A stretch of DNA of 64,000 bases from Rhizobium sp. WYCCWR10014 (GCF_001657485.1 NZ_LXFU01000037.1:682001-746000); one strand, 5' to 3'. Positions 8,495-17,522 are shown, counted from the stretch's first letter. Notes: a model not told the origin generated them from the sequence alone. Numbers and translations are program-made.

Positions 8495-9372
8495 CAGTTT
8501 GCGCCTCCTTCGAGCTGCTCGACGGCTGCGATCACCTCTTCCACTTCTTCATCCTCGACACCGAGATAGGCCGCGATGACCCGCGGATCGTTCTTCACGT
8601 GATCCGGTGTGCCATCGGAAATCTTCTGACCATATTCGAGGACAACGACGTGGTCGGAGATTTCCATGACCACAGACATGTCGTGCTCGATCAGCAGGAT
8701 CGACGTTCCGGTTTCGGCGCGAATGCTCTTCAGCAGCGCGTTGAGTGTTGCCGATTCCCGTGGGTTGAGGCCGGCAGCCGGTTCATCCAGGCAAAGCAGC
8801 TCCGGGCCGGTGCACATGGCGCGGGCGATTTCGAGACGCCGCTGGGCGCCGTAGGGCAGATCGCCGGCGGGGTCGTCGGCGCGGTCGATCAGGTCGGCCT
8901 TCTCAAGCCAGAAACGAGCAAGCTCGATTGCCTCGGCGGCTTCCCGCCTATAGGGGCCGACACCGATAAGGCCGAGGATCGTATAACCGGATGCCTTCAT
9001 CAGCTTGTTGTGCTGGGCAACCAGCAGGTTTTCGAGAACGGTCAGGCCGGAGAACAGCCGGATGTTCTGGAAGGTACGCGCAACCTTGGCTTCCCTGGTG
9101 ATGCGAAAGTCCGGCAGGCGCTCCAGCAGGTATTGCTTGCCGCTCTTCTGGTTGAACGTGATCATGCCCATCGTCGGCTTGTAGAAGCCGGTGATGCAGT
9201 TGAAGACGGTCGTCTTGCCGGCGCCGTTCGGCCCGATCAGCGCGGTGATATCGCCACGCTTGGCTTCGAAGGAGAAGTCGTTGATGGCCATCAGGCCGCC
9301 GAACTTCATCGACAGGTGTTCGACCTTGAGAAGAGTGTCGTCAGACATCGTATTCGTCGTTACGGGGCTCAT
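8494..9372 (-). CDS. braF: Branched-chain amino-acid ABC transporter ATPase (LivG type)
   Basis: The second ATPase of the transporter, 292 residues. Walker A is GPNGAGKTT, the signature segment is LPYGAQRRLEIARAM, Walker B is ELLCLDEPAAGLNP, and the H-loop is IEHDMSVV. The C-terminal extension is acidic (EDEEVEEV). ATG at 9372 overlaps the braE stop by one base and is preceded by GGAGGG at nine bases; an in-frame TTG one codon earlier is less likely. It forms a heterodimer with BraG on the cytoplasmic face. Confidence 0.93.
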   Translation of the reverse strand: MSPVTTNTMSDDTLLKVEHLSMKFGGLMAINDFSFEAKRGDITALIGPNGAGKTTVFNCITGFYKPTMGMITFNQKSGKQYLLERLPDFRITREAKVARTFQNIRLFSGLTVLENLLVAQHNKLMKASGYTILGLIGVGPYRREAAEAIELARFWLEKADLIDRADDPAGDLPYGAQRRLEIARAMCTGPELLCLDEPAAGLNPRESATLNALLKSIRAETGTSILLIEHDMSVVMEISDHVVVLEYGQKISDGTPDHVKNDPRVIAAYLGVEDEEVEEVIAAVEQLEGGAN

Positions 9373-10763
9373 CAACCATGGCCCTCCTTGATGAAGCTTC
9401 CGGATATCGCCTTGCGCTCTCTGAGGAAGGCTGTCGGCTCACGCGAGCCGACGAAGCCGCGCGGCTTGAACAGCATGACGACAACCATGGCGAGGCCGAA
9501 GATCAACATGCGGTAGAGTTCCGGCGTAAAATCTGGTCCGAAGATGAGCTTTAGGAAGCTCATCTCGCGCAGCAACTCGGTGCCGCCGACCATGACGATG
9601 GCGGCGATTGCGATGCCGGTCAACGACCCCATGCCGCCAAGGACAACAATGGCGAGAATGACGGCCGATTCCAGGAAGACGAAGGATTCCGGCGAGACGA
9701 AGCCCTGGCGGGCAGCGAAGAACGAGCCAGCGAAACCGGCAAACATCGCGCCTGTCGCAAAGGCGGTGAGCTTGGTCGTCACCGTATTGATGCCGAGCGA
9801 ACGGCAGGCGATCTCATCTTCGCGCAAAGCTTCCCAGGCGCGTCCGATCGGCATGCGCCGCAGCCGGATGGTGACATAGGCCGTCAGCATGCAGAGCGCC
9901 AGGATCAAATAGAACAGGAAGATCTTGTAATAGGCCGAGGAGATCGGCAGGTGAAAGAGCTTGGCAAACCCGCCGGCCGTCGCATCGAAGGGAATGCCGA
10001 AGAGTGTTGCCTTCGGGATGCTCGAGATACCGAAGGTGCCCTTCGTCACTTCAGTCCAGTTGATGAGGACGAGACGAATGATTTCACCGAAGGCAAGCGT
10101 CACGATGGCAAGGTAATCGCCGCGCAGGCGCAGCACCGGGAAGCCGAGAATGACGCCCCAGAGTGCCGCGAAGACGCCCGAAAGCGGCAGCAGCACCCAG
10201 AAGGACAGGCCGAAATAGCTCGAAAGCAGCGCGTAGGAGTAAGCACCGACGGCATAGAAGGCGACATAGCCGAGGTCCAGCAGGCCGGCGAGGCCGACGA
10301 CGATGTTCAGCCCCCAGGCGAGCATCACATAGATCAGGATCTGGATGCCGAAGTTGTCGACATATGTCAGCGAGCCCTGAGGGCCTTTGATCGCCACCAC
10401 CACCATGGGATAAAGCAGCAGCGCGATCAGCGCGATCTTCAGGAAATGCCGGTGGAAGAAGCTCTTCTCTGTCGAGAGGTCGAGCTCGCCCTCGCGCGCC
10501 TTGCTGAGCTTGCGGCGGTCGATATTCGGCCTGATGAAAACGACCATGGCGAAGCGGCCGATGGCGGCGACCGCGACGAAGATCGCAAGCAGGCCCCAGC
10601 GCTGGACAATGATCAACTCGTTGCTGATGTTCTGATCGGTCTTGAGGCCGACATAGAGAACGAACATGCCGAACGACAGGACGGCGGCGAAAAGAGCTTC
10701 GGTAAGGCCTTTGCGGACAAGTCCGGCATCGGGCTTGCCTGCAGAATTTTCGATGTTTGCCAT
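9372..10763 (-). CDS. braE: Branched-chain amino-acid ABC transporter permease (LivM type)
   Basis: Inner-membrane permease, 463 residues, longer than E. coli LivM because of an N-terminal extension with two extra hydrophobic segments before residue 120. The core carries the family landmarks YVMLAWGLNIVVGLAGLLDLGYVAFYAVGAY (about 146-176, given here as the LivM signature region) and the cytoplasmic EAA-like loop with GRAWEALREDEIA. It pairs with BraD and is stacked tightly in the operon (4-bp gap from braD, one-base overlap with braF). Confidence 0.93.
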   Translation of the reverse strand: MANIENSAGKPDAGLVRKGLTEALFAAVLSFGMFVLYVGLKTDQNISNELIIVQRWGLLAIFVAVAAIGRFAMVVFIRPNIDRRKLSKAREGELDLSTEKSFFHRHFLKIALIALLLYPMVVVAIKGPQGSLTYVDNFGIQILIYVMLAWGLNIVVGLAGLLDLGYVAFYAVGAYSYALLSSYFGLSFWVLLPLSGVFAALWGVILGFPVLRLRGDYLAIVTLAFGEIIRLVLINWTEVTKGTFGISSIPKATLFGIPFDATAGGFAKLFHLPISSAYYKIFLFYLILALCMLTAYVTIRLRRMPIGRAWEALREDEIACRSLGINTVTTKLTAFATGAMFAGFAGSFFAARQGFVSPESFVFLESAVILAIVVLGGMGSLTGIAIAAIVMVGGTELLREMSFLKLIFGPDFTPELYRMLIFGLAMVVVMLFKPRGFVGSREPTAFLRERKAISGSFIKEGHG

Positions 10764-10767
10764 GACG

Positions 10768-11670
10768 TTATACCTTCTCGACTTCCGGCCGCCCGAGGAT
10801 GCCGGTCGGCTTGAAGATCAACACGAAAGCCAGGATCGCAAAGGTGGCGACGTCCTTGTAGGCGATGGTGAAGTATGCCGACCACAGCGACTCGATAAGG
10901 CCGATAAGGAGACCGCCGAAGACGGCGCCGGGCAACGAACCGATCCCGCCGAGAACGGCTGCCGTGAAGGCCTTCACACCAGGCGTGAAGCCGTCGTTGA
11001 ACGAGGCGACGCCATAATACATCAGGTACATCGTGCCGGCCACGGCCGCGAGTGCCGCACCCATAACGAAGGTGATGGAGATCGTCTGGTCGACGTTGAC
11101 GCCGAGCAGCGCCGCCATCTTGCGATCCTGCTCAGTGGCGCGCTGGGCACGGCCGAGTGCCGTACGATTGACGATGTACCAGAAGATCGTCAGCAGCACT
11201 GCGGTGATCACGATGATGATGATCTGCTTCAGCGACACCGAGATGTTGCCGAACTGGTAGACCGAGCTCACCATCGGCGGGATCGGCTTGTTGCGTGGAC
11301 CCTGCGTCACCTGGATGAAGTTGGACAGCGTGATCGACATGCCGATCGCGGTAATCAGCGGCGCCAGGCGGAAGGACCCGCGCAGGGGCCGGTATGCGAC
11401 GCGCTCGATCGTCCAATTCCACAAACTCGTCATCAGCATCGCAACAACAAGCATCACCAGCAGCAGAACGGCCACCGGGAGACCTGCGAAGATGGATGTG
11501 AGGACGAGGAAGACGATAAGAGCGGCGAAACCACCGAGCATGAAGATGTCGCCATGGGCGAAATTGATCATGCCGATAATGCCGTAAACCATCGTATAGC
11601 CAATAGCCACGAGGCCATAGATGGATCCGAGCGTCAGCCCGTTTAAGAGCTGCTGGACGAAATACTCCAT
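10768..11670 (-). CDS. braD: Branched-chain amino-acid ABC transporter permease (LivH type)
   Basis: First gene of the operon, 300 residues with about eight membrane segments. The N-terminus (LNGLTLGSIYGLVAIGYTM, then GMINFAHGD) is diagnostic of LivH proteins. The start at 11670 follows AGGGGA at a normal distance; a longer frame from 11709 lacks a site. Gene order braD-E-F-G-(small protein)-C matches the R. leguminosarum Bra system, which takes up branched-chain and other amino acids and matters for bacteroids in legume nodules (established for the family, not shown here). Confidence 0.92.
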   Translation of the reverse strand: MEYFVQQLLNGLTLGSIYGLVAIGYTMVYGIIGMINFAHGDIFMLGGFAALIVFLVLTSIFAGLPVAVLLLVMLVVAMLMTSLWNWTIERVAYRPLRGSFRLAPLITAIGMSITLSNFIQVTQGPRNKPIPPMVSSVYQFGNISVSLKQIIIIVITAVLLTIFWYIVNRTALGRAQRATEQDRKMAALLGVNVDQTISITFVMGAALAAVAGTMYLMYYGVASFNDGFTPGVKAFTAAVLGGIGSLPGAVFGGLLIGLIESLWSAYFTIAYKDVATFAILAFVLIFKPTGILGRPEVEKV

Positions 11671-11725
11671 ATGTCGTTTTCCCCTGGATGCGAGCGAAAC
11701 ATGCTGCATCTCTTTTTGGTTCTTC

Positions 11726-11746
11726 GGTTCCCCGTTTCAGGGAACC
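11726..11746 (-). promoter_or_regulatory. Inverted repeat in the leader of the bra operon
   Basis: A perfect 7-bp inverted repeat (ggttccc/gggaacc, 7-base spacer), 56 bp before the braD start. It could be an operator or a leader hairpin. The rest of the 545-bp gap up to cysQ (11671-12215) is relatively AT-rich and must hold the divergent promoters, but no other site could be identified. Confidence 0.4.
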
Positions 11747-12215
11747 TCATAGGCCGAATGCATAGCGGTTTCGTCGAAAATGTGAAGACAAAAAGGATTT
11801 ACTCCGACAGATTCTTGCGGAAACAGGGTTAACTGGCGCATTTTGAACCAAAATCCACAGAAAAACGGCAGAGCGGGGCCCATTTTTAGCCAGAAACTGC
11901 CATTGGGTTAACCATCCGGAGATGTCGCCGTCGATTTCCTGCACTGCTTGCTGCGTAAGCTATTCCACAGAATTGGAAGATGGAGCAAATTCCGACCCCA
12001 AGGCGGCCGCTTGGACGAATGCCATTTCACGAGTGATGCCGCATCTTCGTCTGACAAGGCTGAAAACTTATGGTAGCATCATCAGGCTGCGTATTGAGGG
12101 ATGCGGAGCACAACGGGGAACACCATATAAGCTTGCGTATCTGGTTGTGACAGGGATGGTTTGCGGACGAGCGACAGCGGGGTGCTCGGCCCGCGTGGCG
12201 AACGGCAAAAGGACT

Positions 12216-13013
12216 ATGCTGAGGACATTTGAAAAGGCGGCGCTCGAAGCCGGCAAGGCCATCATCACGGTCTTGCGCGAAGGTTTCCCCGTCGCCATGA
12301 AGGCGGATGCAAGTCCGGTCACGGTCGCCGACGAGGAGGCCGAACGTATCATCCTCACTCATCTCGCCAGAGATTATCCCGAAATACCCGTCGTGGCGGA
12401 AGAATCGGTCGCCGCCGGCAAGGTGCCCGACATCGCCGGCCGAGGCTTCTTCCTGGTCGACCCTCTCGACGGCACCCGTGAATTCGTCGACGGACGACAG
12501 GAATTCACCGTCAACATCGCCTATATCGAGAATGGCGCCCCGGTGGCTGGCATCGTCTATGCGCCGGCGCTGGGGCTTGCCTTCTCGGGAGAACGCGGCC
12601 ACGCCGAAAGGCTCGTCGTCATGGACGATTTCACGGTTGGCGCACGCAGCGCAATCACGGTGCGCGAACAGCCGGACGACAGGCTGGCGCTTGCAAGCCT
12701 TCGCCACAACAGCCCGGAGACCGGAAGCTTCCTCGCCGACCACGCGATTTTCAAATGCACCAATATCGGCTCCTCTCTGAAGTTCTGCCTGCTGGCCGAA
12801 GGCAAGGCCGACGTCTATCCGCGCTTCACCCGCACGATGGAATGGGACACCGCGGCCGGCGATGCTGTGCTGCGCGCCGCTGGCGGTTCGACGGTGACGC
12901 TGGACGGAACGCCGCTGACCTACGGCAAGACGGGAACGGCGGCCGATTTCGACTTCGCCAACCCGAACTTCATCTCCTGGGGTGGCAGGAAACGCGTCCT
13001 AGAACCGGCGTGA
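12216..13013 (+). CDS. cysQ: 3'(2'),5'-bisphosphate nucleotidase (CysQ family)
   Basis: A 265-residue member of the inositol-monophosphatase superfamily. The two metal-binding signatures are present: FLVDPLDGTREFV (about 81-93) and WDTAAGDAVLRAAGG (about 211-225), with an upstream acidic site in VVAEES. CysQ hydrolyses PAP to AMP, removing the by-product of sulfate activation; inositol phosphatase activity is an alternative. The start at 12216 follows AAAAGGA; the frame is open 98 codons further upstream, but that part is not conserved-looking and has no start signal. It is transcribed toward the glycosyltransferase gene; linkage of the two is not evident. Confidence 0.88.
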   Translation: MLRTFEKAALEAGKAIITVLREGFPVAMKADASPVTVADEEAERIILTHLARDYPEIPVVAEESVAAGKVPDIAGRGFFLVDPLDGTREFVDGRQEFTVNIAYIENGAPVAGIVYAPALGLAFSGERGHAERLVVMDDFTVGARSAITVREQPDDRLALASLRHNSPETGSFLADHAIFKCTNIGSSLKFCLLAEGKADVYPRFTRTMEWDTAAGDAVLRAAGGSTVTLDGTPLTYGKTGTAADFDFANPNFISWGGRKRVLEPA

Positions 13014-13616
13014 TCACCCGCGGGAATCACTGAATAGCGGCAAGTGGCGCAATCCTTTGCATCGTCGCCACGCGTTCGGGCCCGTCGCAACAATCCGCGA
13101 TCGACCTCCGGGCGTCCCCATTTGAGCGGGCCGTCCCATTACCCGCCAAACATCCTCCCCCTCCGCGCCTGGAAACGTGTCCACGACCCATTTGCAGCTG
13201 TGGAGTGATTCGCGCGATTGGTCCTCCCTAGTGATTCTGGCCGTGAACTTGTCGCTCTGTATCTTTTCCAGACGCTATACCGCCACCAATTCTGCCTTGA
13301 TTTTGTCACATTCTGACACGGCATCGACAACGATCGATATCTTCATCAGAAAAATTTCGCCTCGTCTTCCGTTAAGAAATCCGCTCGAGAGCCATGGGCC
13401 ACGTGTCGAAACGGCACGTCACCAGCCCCCGCCGAACCCCTCCAAAGGCCTAGAAACTTTGACAAAATTTCAATTATTAACGAAATATCATGAGCTTGCC
13501 TCAACTTAACGCAAATGCGAAAGATTTGCTGCGATGCGATATTTCTCTGGACACCATTACACAATTGTCGCATTTTTCCGTTTTAGTAGGGTTACCAAGA
13601 CCTGAGTGCAGCCCTG
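13014..13616 (+). promoter_or_regulatory. Long AT-rich leader upstream of the pssA-like gene
   Basis: About 600 bp without a convincing gene. It holds a perfect inverted repeat TGTCA-N5-TGACA at 13304-13318 and an AT-rich block at about 13440-13580 (attattaacg and neighbours). A long, multi-signal upstream region is known for pssA of R. leguminosarum, which supports a regulatory role. Which factor binds the repeat is unknown. Confidence 0.55.
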
Positions 13617-14408
13617 GTGACAGGGTTAACCATTGATCGCCTATTGCCGCCGCGCCCCCTCGAAGACAACAGAGTACGATCCTTGAGCATCACAGAACTA
13701 AACAACAGCATTTCGACAGAGTCCTTCCGGCCGAGCCGCCGCCAGCAGCCGAGCCTGAAGATCCAGACCCCTGTTATCCACAGCGATGCGCCGCAGGCGC
13801 CGTTGGTGGATCTGGTCCTGAAGCGGGCGTTCGACATTGTTTCGTCGTTGAGCGCCCTCCTCGTCCTTGCCCCTTTCCTTCTGTTCGTCGCCCTGCTGAT
13901 CAAGATCGATAGCCCGGGCCCGGTACTCTTCAAGCAGACCCGCTGGGGCAAGAACTGCAAGGCCATCAAGGTCTACAAGTTCCGTTCCATGCGCACCGAC
14001 CTCTGCGACGTCTCCGGCGTTGCCCAGACGGTAATGAACGATCCGCGCGTCACTCGCGTCGGTGCCATTCTGCGCCGCACGAATGTCGATGAGTTGCCGC
14101 AGCTGTTGAACGTGCTGCTGGGCCACATGTCGGTCGTCGGCCCGCGCTGCCATGCGATCGGCATGCGCGCCGGCGGCGTGCTCTACGAAGAGCTCGTACC
14201 GGAATACCATCAGCGCCATGCGATGCGCCCTGGCATGACGGGTCTTGCCCAGATGCGCGGCCTGCGCGGCCCGACCGATCGTCCGGCCAAGGCGCGCGCT
14301 CGCATCGCCAGCGATCTCTACTACGTCGGGAATTTTTCGATCTTGATGGACATGCGCATCATTTTCGGAACCGTCGTGTCGGAGCTGACCCGCGGAAAAG
14401 GCTTCTAA
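13617..14408 (+). CDS. pssA: Polyisoprenyl-phosphate hexose-1-phosphate transferase, first step of exopolysaccharide synthesis (PssA/ExoY)
   Basis: Membrane-bound enzyme of the bacterial sugar transferase family, 263 residues. It moves glucose-1-phosphate (galactose in ExoY) from the UDP-sugar to undecaprenyl phosphate, starting the repeat unit of acidic exopolysaccharide. Visible features are one hydrophobic hairpin (VLKRAFDIVSSLSALLVLAP, about 67-95), KVYKFRSMRTD, and the catalytic block NVDELPQLLNVL-GHMSVVGPR. The N-terminal 60 residues are polar and variable. The start is uncertain: GTG at 13617 or TTG at 13683, neither with a strong ribosome-binding site. The symbol rests on family and on nearness to the bra operon, as I recall for R. 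leguminosarum. Confidence 0.8.
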   Translation: MTGLTIDRLLPPRPLEDNRVRSLSITELNNSISTESFRPSRRQQPSLKIQTPVIHSDAPQAPLVDLVLKRAFDIVSSLSALLVLAPFLLFVALLIKIDSPGPVLFKQTRWGKNCKAIKVYKFRSMRTDLCDVSGVAQTVMNDPRVTRVGAILRRTNVDELPQLLNVLLGHMSVVGPRCHAIGMRAGGVLYEELVPEYHQRHAMRPGMTGLAQMRGLRGPTDRPAKARARIASDLYYVGNFSILMDMRIIFGTVVSELTRGKGF

Positions 14409-14496
14409 AGCGCGTCGCGATCTTTCAGATTCGCTCCTCGCGCTTCAGTCTTTGTTTTTGCGCATGTCGCACAAAAAGCGATGCACACTTTGCGCT
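14407..14496 (-). repeat. Rhizobial mosaic intergenic repeat, copy B (inverted)
   Basis: It starts inside the pssA stop codon and matches the element at 5661-5762 in reverse: agcgcg, gatctttcagattcgct, ctttgtttttgcgcatgtcg. It can also fold into a structure at the 3' end of the pssA transcript. Confidence 0.7.
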
Positions 14497-14536
14497 TGCT
14501 TCCCAGCCTTAGCTTTGTGAGAAAGGGCCGGCTGCC

Positions 14537-15388
14537 TCAGAGCAGCCGGTACCGCAATGCTCTGGCGACCGCCTGCATGCGGCTGACCGAATCGAGCTTG
14601 CGCATCGCGCTGTTCAGATAACCCACCACCGTATGCGACGAGAGATCGAGAATGATCGCGATCTCGTCGCTGCTCTTGCCGGCCGCCGACGACAGGGCCG
14701 CGGGTCTTTTTAGACGCGCAAAGGACGCAGTAGCACTTTGAATTGCTGCCTGATTCCTTAAATCGATTCCGATTTAAGGAATCAGGCAGCGTCGCAGGCA
14801 TTCGATTTCGCGCCGGGTGAGCGTCTCCCCAACGGGCCATCCTCCATGCTCCTACTACGCGAAACCTTGTCCGGGAGCTCCATGCAGCCGTAGAGCAGCG
14901 CCATCGCCTGCTCTCGCGTGGGCGGGACAGCCGCCTGAGAAGGCGAAGATGTATTGTTTCAGGTCAGCGTCGTGCAGCGTGAAGGCGAAGGTATTCTTCA
15001 GCCCGTGCATCTGAAAAAGCACGTTGAGTTTGCGGTTTTCCCGATTGGCGGCGCTGCCCGCAAACGCCCCATCCTCGCAAAAGATCGGCACAATCGTCCG
15101 CTTCATCGCGGTCACCAGTCTGCTGCAATAGAAGAGATCGGCAGCCTCGTAAAAGCCGATAAGGCTTTGCGGCCAATTGCTGATCAACCGGTTTTCGGTG
15201 AAAGCTGTGCGGTCGCCTCGCGGGAAAGCCGAGAGCAGCGAGAAATCGAAGCCCGCAAGCTTCGCCATCGCGTCGAGCCGTTCCTTGCCGTCGTCGGCCG
15301 AAACCCCAGCGCCATCGGCCTGCGAAGGCGAAAATGCAGCATCCTCAGCGCAGTCGCCGACTGCGCGTTCACGTCTTTTCAACTTCAT
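14537..15388 (-). pseudogene. Broken LuxR-type autoinducer-binding regulator
   Basis: On the minus strand, about 14945-15310 encode an autoinducer-binding domain (FDFSLLSAFPRGD, NRLISNWPQSLIGFYEAADLF, LNVLFQMHGL). After FAFSG the frame shifts (AMALLYGCMELPDKVSR), shifts again to GETLTRREIECLRR, and is then interrupted by an 82-bp palindromic repeat. The rest of the helix-turn-helix follows (AAGKSSDEIAIILDLSSHTVVGYLNSAMRKL) and ends at 14537. At least two frameshifts plus the insertion mean no full-length protein is made. The upstream limit is approximate. No luxI-type synthase lies nearby, so it was probably an orphan regulator. Confidence 0.8.
14709..14790. repeat. Palindromic repeat inserted in the LuxR pseudogene
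   Basis: An approximately 80-bp element with a perfect 21-bp stem (14745-14765 and 14770-14790) around a 4-base loop, preceded by gacgcgcaaaggacgc and cactttgaattgctgc. This composition recalls a frequent R. leguminosarum/R. etli intergenic repeat. It splits the helix-turn-helix coding sequence of the LuxR remnant. Confidence 0.75.
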
Positions 15389-15773
15389 ATCCTCGTATGG
15401 CCAGCTTCGGCTCGGCCTCGCTGCCGGCGGCGAAAAGCCCGACGCATCAGCAAAGACGGTTTCTGCCCGCATCCCGAGGATACGAAGCATCGAAAACGCG
15501 AACTGGACGATACAGCGGGAAGAACGGAGACGAAGTCTTGCGCTCATTCTATGTTGCCGCACTTATCAGATCGTCCCTGGAAATCAGCTAATATTTATTC
15601 CGCATGGCTCCCATGCAGGCGCTACAAATTGACGTAGCGGCAGGCAGCCGCCCCCATCACCAGCCAGGGCGGGCGTCTAAATTTGTTATCAAAGTCTTAC
15701 GATGGGTTTAGGCAATTTTTAAATGTGGCAGGCTAGAGTGGGGCTCGTGGTCTTGCGTTGTGTAGAGAGTCCA

Positions 15774-16049
15774 ATGACCGAAATGATACGTCCCCGAGTA
15801 AAATATGTCATCGGCCCCGATGGCAGCCCCCTGACGATCGCGGATCTTCCGCCGCCCAATACGCGGCGCTGGGTGATTCGCCGGAAGGCAGAGGTTGTCG
15901 CGGCTGTCCGCGGTGGCTTGTTGAGCTTGGAAGAGGCCTGCGAGCGTTACACGCTCACGGTCGAAGAATTCCTGTCCTGGCAGTCGTCGATCAACAGCCA
16001 CGGTCTTGCCGGCCTGCGCACCACGCGCATTCAGCAATATCGTCACTGA
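15774..16049 (+). CDS. sciP: SciP, small CtrA inhibitory protein (DUF1153)
   Basis: A 91-residue helix-turn-helix protein. The sequence is characteristic: YVIGPDGSPLTIADLPPPNT, TRRWVIRRKAEVVAAVRGG, LSLEEACERYTLTVEEFLSW. In Caulobacter, SciP binds CtrA-controlled promoters and CtrA/RNA polymerase and blocks CtrA-dependent activation in G1; in Sinorhizobium the homologue is essential. The ATG at 15774 opens the conserved MTEMIRPRVKY; the open frame reaches 17 codons further up without support. It sits 1.9 kb upstream of ctrA. Confidence 0.92.
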   Translation: MTEMIRPRVKYVIGPDGSPLTIADLPPPNTRRWVIRRKAEVVAAVRGGLLSLEEACERYTLTVEEFLSWQSSINSHGLAGLRTTRIQQYRH

Positions 16050-16072
16050 TCACACCCCAGCATTGACGACAT

Positions 16073-16558
16073 TTATTTCGGGCCGGACGCATCTCCCATG
16101 AGGGAATGAAGAAGGCCCGAAATCATTGACGAGGCCGCGTAGCACCAGAGGCCGGGCTGCGTGAATGCATCCGCCAGCCCCGTCGTCTTCGCCGCCGCAA
16201 TGACGATCGCGACGAGCAGCACATCCATCATCGACCACTTGGATAGATGCGGTACGACGCGACGATAGAACAGGCTGGCGGCCCCCCCGGCGGCCGTCGC
16301 TTCTGCGGTGATCCCCATCGCCTCCACGGTGATGCCGATCATCTTCAGAAACGGGAGCAGGATCGAAACCAGGGCGACGATTGCCGCCAGCAGCCCGTCC
16401 CCGCCCTGCCAAAGCGAGACGATGATTTCGATCAGCGACGGCGTCTTGTCGAAGAAATACAGCGTCTCGAAACGGACCAGCGGCAAGACGAGGCCGAGCG
16501 CCAGGAAGAACGGCGCGGCCACGAGAAGCACGGGGCGAGCCATCGAAAGCGCACTCAT
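16073..16558 (-). CDS. PqiA-like (paraquat-inducible protein A family) membrane protein
   Basis: A 161-residue inner-membrane protein with about four hydrophobic segments: VLLVAAPFFLALGLVLPLV, LLAAIVALVSILLPFLKMI, WSMMDVLLVAIVIAAAKTTGL, and a C-terminal helix. The spacing and the segments LVLPLVRFE, PHLSKWSMMDVLLVA and GLWCYAASSM are typical of single-domain PqiA proteins. The start is tentatively the ATG at 16558; the frame stays open to 16630 and no strong ribosome-binding site decides. In enterobacteria PqiA works with an MCE protein in envelope lipid transport. No MCE gene is adjacent, so its role here is open. Confidence 0.75.
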   Translation of the reverse strand: MSALSMARPVLLVAAPFFLALGLVLPLVRFETLYFFDKTPSLIEIIVSLWQGGDGLLAAIVALVSILLPFLKMIGITVEAMGITAEATAAGGAASLFYRRVVPHLSKWSMMDVLLVAIVIAAAKTTGLADAFTQPGLWCYAASSMISGLLHSLMGDASGPK

Positions 16559-16685
16559 TGCATTGAACCCGATCCGACATTTTGCATGAACACTCTGTCT
16601 CCTGCCTGTATTGCCTCCACGGCTTGGCACGACCGCGCCACCATGTCACGGTCTGCTACGACAATATCGGTTATGAGGAAAGACA

Positions 16686-16964
16686 ATGGACATTCGAAGT
16701 GAGGAAGGCGTCTCCGGCGGCCGCTATGCCGCAAAGGTCGAAGGGCACGAGGCGGAGATGACCTATTCACGCACATCGCCGAAGCTCATCATCATCGATC
16801 ACACGGCCGTTCCCGATGCGCTGCGCGGCAAAGGTGTCGGCCAGGCACTGGCGCTCCACGCCGTGGAGACAGCCCGCACCGGCGGCTGGAAGATCATCCC
16901 GCTCTGCCCCTTCTTCAAGGCGCAGGCGCAACGCCATCCGGAATGGAAGGATGTCGTGAATTAA
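16686..16964 (+). CDS. Small GNAT-like N-acetyltransferase (YjdJ/COG2388 type)
   Basis: A 92-residue single-domain protein. It keeps the acetyl-CoA pyrophosphate loop VPDALRGKGVGQAL (about 42-55), the short beta strand IPLCPFFKA and the final HPEWKD, all usual in this minimal GNAT family, which contains human GTLF3B-like and bacterial YjdJ proteins. Its substrate is unknown. GAGGAAAGACA precedes the ATG. It diverges from the PqiA-like gene and ends in a mosaic repeat. Confidence 0.85.
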   Translation: MDIRSEEGVSGGRYAAKVEGHEAEMTYSRTSPKLIIIDHTAVPDALRGKGVGQALALHAVETARTGGWKIIPLCPFFKAQAQRHPEWKDVVN

Positions 16965-17031
16965 TGCATGTCGCCCAAAAGTGCACAGCGGGTTTTGGGG
17001 ACAAAGACATGCATAAGACAAATCGTCCCCG
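16965..17031 (+). repeat. Rhizobial mosaic intergenic repeat, copy C
   Basis: gcatgtcgcccaaaagtg at one end and agacatgcataagacaaa at the other enclose a cagcgggttttgggg core. It lies directly after the stop of the acetyltransferase gene and matches the left half of the element at 5661. Confidence 0.65.
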
Positions 17032-17171
17032 CAGGTGACGAAGTTCGTTTCCGATGGGAGCGACACCGTAAGGCAAACACCAAAAGCCATGTATGACGGA
17101 CAGCGCGCCCATCATACATGGCTTCTCAGTGGCCATCCCAGGGCGCCGAAGCCGGCACCCAGCCGTTTCTG

Positions 17172-17522
17172 TTACGCCCTTGCTCTGGCGCCGCCGTCAC
17201 GCTCTTCCAGCGCTGTGGCCCTTGCATATTCCGCCTGCATCTCCTCGAGCGCCATTTCCAGCGTCTCTTCCTGCATCTTCAGTTCCTTGATCGAAACCTG
17301 CAGGTTGTCGGCCCGCTGACGTGCGGCCTTGGCGAAGGTCGGATAAGCAAAGTGATTCGGATCGGAAATACCGGACTTCTTTTCCTCGACGACGATCTGG
17401 CTCTCCAGATCCTTCGTCATCCGTTCGAATTCAGACATCATCATCTGCAACTGCTGCAACTGACGTCGTTTTTCGTTCACCTGAAATTCCTTCAGGCGAA
17501 CGAGACTTTCTCGCGACTTCAT
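17172..17522 (-). CDS. fliJ: Flagellar export chaperone FliJ
   Basis: A 116-residue, almost wholly helical coiled-coil protein (KSRESLVRLKEFQVNEKRRQ, QMMMSEFERMTKDLESQI). FliJ links the FliI ATPase to the export gate and handles late flagellar substrates. ATG at 17522 lies eight bases after GGGAG; an ATG two codons earlier is too close to that site. It is divergent from ctrA and shares its upstream region, a gene arrangement known in alphaproteobacteria. CtrA control is plausible but not proven by a clear site. Confidence 0.85.
   Translation of the reverse strand: MKSRESLVRLKEFQVNEKRRQLQQLQMMMSEFERMTKDLESQIVVEEKKSGISDPNHFAYPTFAKAARQRADNLQVSIKELKMQEETLEMALEEMQAEYARATALEERDGGARARA

Noticed and set aside
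11747..11944. 65-codon frame before the bra operon
   Set aside because: No ribosome-binding site, odd composition, and lies in a probable promoter region.
13177..13573. Short frames in the pssA leader on both strands
   Set aside because: No ribosome-binding sites or coding-like codon use; better explained as regulatory DNA.
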